Origin: Streptomyces sp. NBC_00239
Lineage (GTDB): Bacteria; Actinomycetota; Actinomycetes; Streptomycetales; Streptomycetaceae
Length of the DNA stretch: 64,000 nt
Assembly: GCF_036194065.1 (NCBI RefSeq)
Contig: NZ_CP108095.1
Span: forward strand, 186,001-250,000
Reading direction: 5' to 3'
This document shows, piece after piece, positions 55,342 through 64,000 of the stretch. The notes beneath the pieces were generated by a model. It did not search any database, had not been told where the DNA came from, and saw only the letters and a program-made list of their open reading frames with translations. The stretch's first letter is position 1, and every line of letters starts with the position of its first letter. The translations under genes and the position numbers were made by a program.

Positions 55342-56823
55342 TCAGCGCTGCAGTGTCAGCAGAGCCGGCCGGTAGGGCCATTGGCCGTACTCGCCGCCGG
55401 AGTTCGGGTCGCGTCCCTGGTAGAGGAACTGCAGGTTGCAGGGATCGACGGTGAAGGTCTGATCGGCGGTGGTGCGGATCAGTTCGCCATGGCTGATGTC
55501 GTTGGTCCAGGTGGCGCCACTGTTGGCCTTGCCGGCGAAGGGGTTGCTTTCGGTCGCGGCCTGGGGTGTCCATGAGCCGTTCAGGCTGGTGGCCGTGAAC
55601 GAGCGGAAGTAGCGGCCCTGCGAGCCGATCGCCTCGACGATCATGAGGTAGCGGTCCTGGCCCTGGAGCTTGTAGACCTGCGGGGCTTCGAACAGGTTGT
55701 TCGTCGTGTCGCTCATGACCACGGTCGAGGTCGTGCCGAAACTGCTCGGGAAGTTCCCGATCGGCATGCTGGCCCGGTAGATCTTGCCGTTGTCACCGGC
55801 GAAGAACAGGTACATGTTCGTGCCGTCACCGATGAGCGTCTGGTCGATGGGTCCTGTTCCGGAGCCGGCGATGCTTCCGGAGAAGAGCACCTGCTGTGCT
55901 GACCAGCCATTGGGGTTGGAGGGGTCGCTGGACGTCCGGTAGGAGAAGGCGCTTCCACCACCCCACTGGTAGGCGAGCACCCAGATGTTCTTCGGCGCGA
56001 AGTAGAAGAGCGTGGGCGCGACGACGGAGTTCGTCATCGTGTTCTGGCCGGCCGAGGCCATCTCCGACCAGTTGCCGAACAAGCCGAAGTTCATCGAGCC
56101 CCAGCCCGTTCCCGGTCCCGCGCCGTGCGTCGTCGCATAGACGAGGTGCTTGCCGTTGTAGGGGGCGACGGTGAAGTCCTTGAGCGACGCCCACCCGGCC
56201 TTGGGCTGTGCCAGCGCGCCCGTCGAGGTCCAGCGGTAGGTCGACGGAAGAGCGCACCCGCCGGGGTTGCCGGCACCGACCTTGACGAGCTGCCACTGCT
56301 GGTTGGTGCCGCCCCAGTCGTCGTACTGGACGACGTTCGCGTTGTCGGCGGTGGAACCGCCTTGTACTTCGAGGGCCTTGTTGCTGTGGCGCGCGATGAA
56401 CCTCACGTAGCCGTCCGAGCTGTCGGCCAGCCGCCACTGCTGGTTGGTCCCGTTCGCGTCGGCCCATTGGACGATCGAGGCGCCGTTCGCGGTGGACCCG
56501 TTCTGGACGTCCAGCACCTTGCCGGAGTGGCGGGACTTGATGCGGTAGTAGCCGCCGCCGGAGTCGACGAACTGCCACTGCTGCTGGCTCTGGTCGTTCC
56601 TGGTCCACTGGGTGATGCGGGCGCCGTCGTTGGTCGCCAGGTTGTAGACGTCCAGAGCCTTGCCGCTACCGCGGTTGACCAGCACGTACGAAGCGTTGGG
56701 GTCGATGGCCGGCGCCGCGGCGGCGGGCTGCACACCGAGGAAGGCGGCCAGGAGCAGCAAGGGCGCGAGGACGGCGAGCGGGCGTCGTCTCAGGTGGACC
56801 GGAGACGGATGGCGAAACCACAT
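55342..56823 (-). CDS. Secreted CBM13-GH62 alpha-L-arabinofuranosidase
   Basis: A 493-residue exported enzyme. Signal peptide: basic start with [20 protein letters not shown], cut near AAAAPA (about residue 38). A ricin-B/CBM13-like module (~40-180) has QxW repeats QQQW, TNQQW and TNQQW. GH62 (~190-493) begins [20 protein letters not shown] and has [40 protein letters not shown] and the end [14 protein letters not shown] 56823 follows AAGGAG. It removes arabinose from arabinoxylan. Compared with the GH62 of the bifunctional enzyme at 47421 it is very similar throughout, implying duplication with domain shuffling; the module order differs (CBM first). Confidence 0.96.
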   Translation of the reverse strand: MWFRHPSPVHLRRRPLAVLAPLLLLAAFLGVQPAAAAPAIDPNASYVLVNRGSGKALDVYNLATNDGARITQWTRNDQSQQQWQFVDSGGGYYRIKSRHSGKVLDVQNGSTANGASIVQWADANGTNQQWRLADSSDGYVRFIARHSNKALEVQGGSTADNANVVQYDDWGGTNQQWQLVKVGAGNPGGCALPSTYRWTSTGALAQPKAGWASLKDFTVAPYNGKHLVYATTHGAGPGTGWGSMNFGLFGNWSEMASAGQNTMTNSVVAPTLFYFAPKNIWVLAYQWGGGSAFSYRTSSDPSNPNGWSAQQVLFSGSIAGSGTGPIDQTLIGDGTNMYLFFAGDNGKIYRASMPIGNFPSSFGTTSTVVMSDTTNNLFEAPQVYKLQGQDRYLMIVEAIGSQGRYFRSFTATSLNGSWTPQAATESNPFAGKANSGATWTNDISHGELIRTTADQTFTVDPCNLQFLYQGRDPNSGGEYGQWPYRPALLTLQR

Positions 56824-57251
56824 CAGAAGAGCTCCTTTGGGGGTGCGGGGGTGAGGTGACCGCGGCGAACCGCCGAGCGGCCGTGTCAGAGGGTCGGGGA
56901 CGGGATGGGTGTGGAGGCGGCGCGGTCGACGCCGACGGGCTTCTCTCTGACCTGGACCTGCCGCCGGCGGCGTACCGCACATGCCGAAGCGTTGGTGGTC
57001 CGCGGGATTGCCGTTCTGGTCATCCGCCCAGCACCTTCCTGATCGAGTGATGGACATGGCGGGCTGCTCCTCGGTGGCGGGGCTGTTCAGCCGAGGACGA
57101 TCGTGGTCAGCGTGCGCGGGAGTCGGTGCCGTTTCGCGCCGGGGCGGCCACGGCGTGCGATGTGAGCGCTAACAAAATTGCGCATGGCAGTGCGGTCAGG
57201 TGTTTTCCGTTTCACCACATCTCCTCGGGGGTGGAGGTCGCGCGGGACGGG
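56824..57251 (-). promoter_or_regulatory. GH62 upstream region with a LacI-type operator
   Basis: The 428-bp region before the GH62 gene holds TGTGAGCGCTAACA at 57161-57174, an imperfect palindrome (six of seven base pairs) with the central CG and the shape TGTnAGCGCTnACA typical of LacI-family operators. It is 338 bp before the start codon, so either the promoter is distant or the site marks an older arrangement. No other gene is supported between; short open frames here have no signals. Confidence 0.6.
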
Positions 57252-58082
57252 TCAGCCCTTGGTGGCGCCCGCGGTGAGTCCGCCGATCAGCTGCCGCTCG
57301 GCGACGGCGTAGAAGGCGAGGGCGGGGACCATGGCGAGCACGATGTAGGCGAGGACGAGCGCGTAGTCGGTCGAGTACTGGCCCTGGAACTGCTGGACTC
57401 CGACCGGGATCGTCTGCCATTTCGGATCGTTGAACACCAGCAGTGGCAGGAAGAAGTTGTTCCAGCTCGCGACGATCGCGAGCACCGAGACCGTGCCGAG
57501 CGCCGGACGCGCCATCGGCAGCAGGATCTTCCAGAAGAAGCGGAACTTGCCGCAGCCGTCCATGACGGCCGCCTCCTCGACCTCTGCCGGGATCGTCCGG
57601 AAGAAGCCGCGCAGGATGATGATCGTCATGGGGAGTCCGAAGGCCGCCTGCGGGAGGATCACTCCGAGCGGGTTGTCGAGCAGGTCGAAGTTGCGCAGCA
57701 GCAGGAACAGCGGCAGGACGGCCACCGCGAACGGGAACATCAGCCCGATCGTGAACAGCGTGTAGAACAGCTCCCTGCCGCGGAAGGCGTAGCGGGCCAG
57801 TACGAACGCCGCCATCGCCGCGACCGCCACCGTGCAGCATGCCGTGCCGATCGCGATGCCCGCGCTGTTGGCGATCTGCCGCCAGAACATTGCGTCGCCG
57901 AGAATGCCGGTGTAATTGCCGGTCTTCCAGTGCTTCGGCAGCCCGAACGGGTTGGTCGTCAGCTCGCCGGTGCTCTTGAACCCGGAGATCACCGCGTAGA
58001 TCAGCGGCACGACGACGAACGCGCCGATGAGCCAGATCACGGCGTGCAGCGACAGGCCGCGTGCCGTTCTGCGGGTGTTCAT
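57252..58082 (-). CDS. ABC sugar transporter permease (MalG-like)
   Basis: A 276-residue membrane permease with six helices (LHAVIWLIGAFVVVPLIYAV first). The cytoplasmic EAA loop reads EVEEAAVMDGCGKFRFFWKI (EAAxxDGxxxxxxFxxI), the contact to the ATPase. Family: CUT1-type importer, MalG group. Its ATG overlaps the upstream permease stop (ATGA), so it is the last gene of the reverse-strand importer operon. No ATPase gene is present; as in other streptomycetes a shared MsiK-type ATPase encoded elsewhere would power it. Predicted cargo: xylo- or arabino-oligosaccharides, from the neighbours. Confidence 0.94.
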   Translation of the reverse strand: MNTRRTARGLSLHAVIWLIGAFVVVPLIYAVISGFKSTGELTTNPFGLPKHWKTGNYTGILGDAMFWRQIANSAGIAIGTACCTVAVAAMAAFVLARYAFRGRELFYTLFTIGLMFPFAVAVLPLFLLLRNFDLLDNPLGVILPQAAFGLPMTIIILRGFFRTIPAEVEEAAVMDGCGKFRFFWKILLPMARPALGTVSVLAIVASWNNFFLPLLVFNDPKWQTIPVGVQQFQGQYSTDYALVLAYIVLAMVPALAFYAVAERQLIGGLTAGATKG

Positions 58083-59056
58083 CGAGCACCTCCCGAGGTG
58101 ACGGCCCCGCTCAGGTCGCGGCGCAGTACGTAACGCTGGTAGAAGAGGGAGAAGACCAGACTGATCATGAACAACACCACGCTGATCGCACTGGCGTAGC
58201 CGACCTGGTAGCGCTTGAACCCGAACTGGAACATCGAGATCGCCATCGTCTCGGAGGAGTGGTTGGGCCCGCCCGCGGTCATGACCCAGACGAGGTCGAA
58301 GAGCTGGATGGCGCCGATGACCGAAAGGAAGACGCTGATCCGGATCGTCGGGCCGAGCAACGGCAGCGTCACGTGCCGCAAGCGCTGCCAGGCGCCGGCG
58401 CCGTCGATGGAGGCGGCCTCGAGGATCTCGCGCGGGATGCTCTGGAGCCCGGCGAGGAAGAGCATCATGTGGAAGCCGAAGTACTTCCAGGTCATGACCA
58501 CGAACAGGGTCGGCATGACCGTCGAGGGATCGGCGAGCCACTTGCCCTGCAGCCCCTCCAGGCCGAGGGCGCCGGCGAGATGGTCGGCCATGCCGTCACC
58601 GGGAAGGAAGATCATCGTGAAGAGGACCGCCGTGACCACTTCGGACAGGACGTACGGCGCGAAGAACAGCATCCGGTAGACGGCCCGGCCGCGCAGCCTC
58701 TGGTTGAGCAGGACGGCGGTGAACAGCGCGAACGGCAACTGCACCGTGATCGACAGGGCGATCAGGTACAGCCCGCGCTCCAGATCGCCGAGGAAGACCG
58801 GATCGTCGAACAGCCTGGCGTAGTTCTCGAAGCCGACGAAGTCGTCCATGGGTCCGACCCCGCCCCACTTGAAGAAGCCGGTGTAGACGGCGACCGCGAT
58901 CGGGGCGAGGACGAAGACGAGGAAGAGGACCAGAGCCGGGACGAGGAACCAGGCGACCGACGCCCAGCTTCCCCACGCGCGCAGGAGCGACCGTGCCGGG
59001 GCGGGCGGGCGCAACGGCACGGCGTCCTGCGTCCGTTCCTTCGTCGGGGTGGACAC
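58079..59056 (-). CDS. ABC sugar transporter permease (MalF-like)
   Basis: A 325-residue CUT1 permease with six helices, starting WASVAWFLVPALVLFLVFVL, and the EAA loop PREILEAASIDGAGAWQRLR. Two in-frame GTGs (59068, overlapping the solute-binding-protein stop, and 59056) are possible; 59056 gives the usual short start STPTKERTQDAV and is preferred weakly. It partners the MalG-like subunit to form the membrane channel. Stop overlaps the next gene by four bases. Confidence 0.94.
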   Translation of the reverse strand: MSTPTKERTQDAVPLRPPAPARSLLRAWGSWASVAWFLVPALVLFLVFVLAPIAVAVYTGFFKWGGVGPMDDFVGFENYARLFDDPVFLGDLERGLYLIALSITVQLPFALFTAVLLNQRLRGRAVYRMLFFAPYVLSEVVTAVLFTMIFLPGDGMADHLAGALGLEGLQGKWLADPSTVMPTLFVVMTWKYFGFHMMLFLAGLQSIPREILEAASIDGAGAWQRLRHVTLPLLGPTIRISVFLSVIGAIQLFDLVWVMTAGGPNHSSETMAISMFQFGFKRYQVGYASAISVVLFMISLVFSLFYQRYVLRRDLSGAVTSGGAR

Positions 59057-59060
59057 GGAG

Positions 59061-60353
59061 CTAGGCACCCTTCGCAGCCTCGGTGATCGACTTGGTGACC
59101 TGCTCGGGCGTCTTGTTGCCCGCGATGAGGTCGGCAACGCTGTCGTTGACTTCCTGGCCGACCGCCGGCGGGTAGGCCTGGTCGAGGAAGAGCTGGAAGC
59201 CCGTCGCCTTGACCAGGCTGTCGGCCACCACCTTCCTGTTGGCGTCGGCAAGCCCGCTCTCCGCGCCCTTGACCACCGGCAGGTAGCCGTTGGAGGCCAG
59301 CAGCTTGGACTGGTTCTCCAGGACGAAGAACTTCAGGAAGTCCAGCGCCTCCTTCGGCGCGCCCTTGCGCAGCGCGAAACCGCCGCCACCGCCGAACACG
59401 TCGGTGACCCGACCGACGCCACCGTCGACCGTCGGGAAGGGGAAGAAGCCCAGGTCCGCTCCGAGGTCGGCGCCCGCGTCCTGCTGGACCGAGGGCCCCC
59501 ACTGCCCCATCAGCTCCATGGCGGCCTTGCCGTTGCCCATGGTCGCGGCCTGGCCGCCGGGGGTGGCGTAGCCGGCGCCGAGGAAGCCCGTCTGGAACGG
59601 CCGGAGGTCGACCAGCTCCTTGAGGTGGGCACCCGCCTGGACGAAGCCGGCGCCGGTGAAGTCCTTGGTGGTCGCGGCCTGCTGCAGCGCGGGGAGGCCT
59701 GCGACGCGCATCGCGAGGTAGGCCCAGTAGTAGTGGCCCGGCCATTTCTCCTTGCCCGCGAGGGCGATCGGAGTGACGCCCGCCGCCTTGAGCTTCCTGA
59801 CGTCCTCGAGGAACTCGGCCCAGGTGGCCGGCGGAGCGGTGATACCGGCCTTGGCGAAGAGCTTCTTGTTGTACCAGAAGCCCACCATGCCGACGTCGTA
59901 GGGCACCCCGTAGGTCCGGCCCTCGAACTGATAGGCCTGCAGCGAGACCGGGGTGAGGTCGGACGCCCAGCCGAACGCGTCGGTGAGGTCCTCGACCAGC
60001 CCCGCGTCGACCTGCTGCCGCAAAACGCCGCCGCCCCAGGTCTGGAAGACGTCGGGGAGCCGGCCCGACGAAGTGGTGGCGGTCAGCTTGGACTTGAACG
60101 CCTCGTTCTCCAACGAGGTCGTTTTGATCCTGATGTTCGGGTGAGCGGCCGTGAACGCCGAGGAGATCTGCGGGAACAGGGACTTGCCCGGTTCCGTCGT
60201 CGCGATGTTCCACCATGCGAAGGTCACTTTGCCGTCGGCCGCCGCCTCCGAGTCGGAGTCCCCGCCGCCGCAAGCCGCGGTCAGCGAGACGGACAGAGCG
60301 GTCAGGCCCGAGAGCGCAAGGAAGCTTCGTCGGCTCGGGGGTGTGCTGGCCAT
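59061..60353 (-). CDS. Extracellular sugar-binding lipoprotein of the ABC importer
   Basis: A 430-residue substrate-binding protein. The signal STPPSRRSFLALSGLTALSV ends in the lipobox LTAACGGG, so Cys is lipidated and the protein is anchored outside. The mature part has the SBP type 1 pattern: VTFAWWNIATTEPGKSLFPQ, TSSGRLPDVFQTWGGGVLRQ, TYGVPYDVGMVGFWYNKKLF and FVLENQSKLLASNGYLPVVK. ATG 60353 follows GGAGGTCAC. A 26-bp operator sits 34 bp upstream. Aromatic residues in the cleft (WWN, WGGG, YDVG) suit binding of xylo-oligosaccharides. Confidence 0.95.
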   Translation of the reverse strand: MASTPPSRRSFLALSGLTALSVSLTAACGGGDSDSEAAADGKVTFAWWNIATTEPGKSLFPQISSAFTAAHPNIRIKTTSLENEAFKSKLTATTSSGRLPDVFQTWGGGVLRQQVDAGLVEDLTDAFGWASDLTPVSLQAYQFEGRTYGVPYDVGMVGFWYNKKLFAKAGITAPPATWAEFLEDVRKLKAAGVTPIALAGKEKWPGHYYWAYLAMRVAGLPALQQAATTKDFTGAGFVQAGAHLKELVDLRPFQTGFLGAGYATPGGQAATMGNGKAAMELMGQWGPSVQQDAGADLGADLGFFPFPTVDGGVGRVTDVFGGGGGFALRKGAPKEALDFLKFFVLENQSKLLASNGYLPVVKGAESGLADANRKVVADSLVKATGFQLFLDQAYPPAVGQEVNDSVADLIAGNKTPEQVTKSITEAAKGA

Positions 60354-60386
60354 GTGACCTCCGGGGTGGGGAATACCGGTTCGATC

Positions 60387-60412
60387 TCGAAAATGTTTCG
60401 TAACATTCTCGA
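60387..60412. promoter_or_regulatory. 26-bp LacI-type operator before the importer operon
   Basis: Bases 60387-60412 form an imperfect palindrome TCGA-A-AATGTT-TCGT-AACATT-C-TCGA with a TCG(T/A) centre. The outer TCGA and inner AATGTT/AACATT arms pair perfectly. It lies 34-59 bp before the binding-protein start and 173 bp before the divergent LacI gene; repression by that regulator is the natural reading. Confidence 0.75.
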
Positions 60413-60529
60413 ATTCGTGCTGCCACAAACTAGGAACGTAGGGCCTCCCGGTCAAGCCTTCTCACCGAACTTCCGGCAACAGAAGCCCTCTTGACGGTTG
60501 ACAACCTGGTCGCGCCGACCGGAAACTCG

Positions 60530-60543
60530 TCGAAAGTTTGCGA
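60530..60543 (+). promoter_or_regulatory. Second possible operator before the LacI gene
   Basis: TCGAAAGTTTGCGA is symmetric at five of its seven pairs and resembles the GAAA-N-TTTC motif associated with xylan genes in actinomycetes (as I recall the literature). It is 42 bp before the regulator start, so it could allow autoregulation. Confidence 0.45.
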
Positions 60544-60584
60544 TACCTGTCGCCAGCCCAGGCGTACGCCGCAGAGGAGAGAAG

Positions 60585-61598
60585 TTGAGCGAGCAGCGTC
60601 CGACCCTGGCCGTCATCGCCGCGGAGGCAGGGGTCTCCCAGGCCACCGTCTCCAAGGTGATCAACGGCCGCTCCGACGTCGCACCTTCGACACGCGAACG
60701 GATCGAGAGCCTGCTGCGGTCTCACAACTACCTCCACCCCGGCCGGCAGGGCAGGGCCCGCAGGTCGGGCCTGGTCGACTTGATCATCGGCGGTCTGGAC
60801 AGCGCGTGGGCGGTGGAGATACTGCGCGGCGTCGAGGCCGAGTGCGCCCGGCGGAGCGTCGGCACGGTCGTGTCGCTCGTCCCGCCGGGAGAGGCCACGC
60901 CGTCCAGTTGGGCCGCACTGCCGGTCCTGCACCACAGCGACGGCGTCATCCTCGTCACCGCGTCGGTCACCCAAGCCCAGCGCGCCCAGGTCGAACAGGC
61001 CGGAGTGGCGCTGGTCGTCATCGACCCGATCGACCTGCCGGGCAACGGTGTGCCGAGCATCGGCGCGACCAACTGGGCGGGCGGCCTCGCCGCCACGGAA
61101 CACCTGCTGGAGCTGGGGCACCGCCGGATCGCCGCGATCGGCGGGCGCAAGGAGATGCTCTGCAGCCAGGCCCGCATCGACGGGTACCGCGCCGCCCTGG
61201 AGCGGGCCGGGATCGAGGTCGACCGCGACCTGATCCGGTTCGGCGACTTCCAGCACGAGGGCGGGTTCCGGCGCGCCCGGGAACTGCTCGCCCTCCCCGA
61301 TCCCCCGACCGCCGTCTTCGCCGGCAGCGACCAGCAGGCCATGGGCGTGTACGAAGCCGCCCGGCAGGGCGGGCTGAGCATCCCGCAGGACCTCAGCGTG
61401 GTCGGCTTCGACGACCTGCCGATGTGCGAATGGCTGTCACCGCCGCTGACGACGGTGCGCCAGCCGCTGGAGGAGATGGGCCGGCTCGCCGCCCGCACCC
61501 TTTTCCAGCTCCTGGACGGCCAGCCCCTGGTCAGCCCCCGGATGGAGCTCTCGACCGAGCTCAAGATCCGGCTCTCCACCGCCCCGCCCCGTCTCTAG
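60585..61598 (+). CDS. LacI family transcriptional regulator of xylan/arabinan use
   Basis: A 337-residue repressor. The DNA-binding domain is TLAVIAAEAGVSQATVSKVI with NGRSDVAPSTRERIESLL (helix-turn-helix plus hinge region), the sensor part GRARRSGLVDLIIGGLDSAW, IPQDLSVVGFDDLPMCEWLS and PPLTTVRQPLEEMGRLAART. TTG 60585 follows GAGGAGAG. It is divergent from the importer operon and directly upstream of GH3, so it likely represses both directions until xylose- or xylobiose-type sugars bind. Two palindromes upstream are candidate binding sites. Confidence 0.94.
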   Translation: MSEQRPTLAVIAAEAGVSQATVSKVINGRSDVAPSTRERIESLLRSHNYLHPGRQGRARRSGLVDLIIGGLDSAWAVEILRGVEAECARRSVGTVVSLVPPGEATPSSWAALPVLHHSDGVILVTASVTQAQRAQVEQAGVALVVIDPIDLPGNGVPSIGATNWAGGLAATEHLLELGHRRIAAIGGRKEMLCSQARIDGYRAALERAGIEVDRDLIRFGDFQHEGGFRRARELLALPDPPTAVFAGSDQQAMGVYEAARQGGLSIPQDLSVVGFDDLPMCEWLSPPLTTVRQPLEEMGRLAARTLFQLLDGQPLVSPRMELSTELKIRLSTAPPRL

Positions 61599-61607
61599 GA
61601 GAACTCC

Positions 61608-64000
<2,393 letters not shown>

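Overview
The base composition (very high G+C, strong G/C at third codon positions), frequent GTG/TTG starts and gene content (secreted subtilases, xylanases, CBM13 modules, group 1h hydrogenase) point to a Streptomyces or close actinomycete chromosome. It looks like an accessory or arm-type region rather than a housekeeping core: intact operons alternate with decayed stretches.

Layout. 1-7,079: the start of a secreted S8 peptidase (reverse strand), an SDR dehydrogenase, a cydAB-type quinol oxidase pair, the decayed tail of a GMC oxidoreductase, a GAP-family membrane protein and a SAP-like protein. 7,080-18,888: a patchwork containing a VOC protein, a small exported protein built of perfect 30-bp repeats, an erythromycin-esterase-type enzyme, ISL3 and IS5 transposase debris, a TauE-type permease, a divergent MarR/quinone-reductase pair with a large inverted-repeat operator, and a hemopexin-like repeat protein that was recently duplicated internally.

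18,889-33,965 is the centrepiece: a single-direction block for a group 1h (high-affinity, atmospheric-H2-oxidising) [NiFe]-hydrogenase. Order: hypX, small subunit, large subunit, NifU-like protein, DUF5947, DUF6084, an unrecognised 466-residue protein, maturation protease, a 34-residue peptide, hypA, hypB, hypF, hypC, hypD, hypE. Most junctions are 4-base stop/start overlaps. HypX, HypCDEF make and insert the Fe(CN)2CO centre, HypAB insert nickel, the protease trims the large subunit, and the three unknown proteins are presumably needed for electron exit or assembly.

34,451-47,209: a GT-C type glycosyltransferase, an orphan Imm21 immunity protein, an FAD oxidoreductase, an exported cyclophilin, a ClC channel, a second very large S8 peptidase, a VOC protein and a divergent HxlR/F420-reductase-like pair.

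47,421-64,000 is a xylan-degradation region: a secreted GH10-CBM13-GH62 enzyme, a secreted CBM13-GH62 enzyme, a three-gene ABC importer for sugar oligomers, a divergent LacI-type regulator with clear palindromic operators, a GH3 glycosidase, and the start of a GH43 beta-xylosidase running off the window. Secreted enzymes release arabinose and xylo-oligomers, the importer takes them up, and GH3/GH43 finish them inside the cell. Between the two GH62 genes lie a broken CBM13-linked hydrolase, head-to-head gene fragments and a frameshifted PAS-GAF-SpoIIE phosphatase.

All calls are from reading the sequence and translations; no database search was run. No tRNA, rRNA or CRISPR array was seen.
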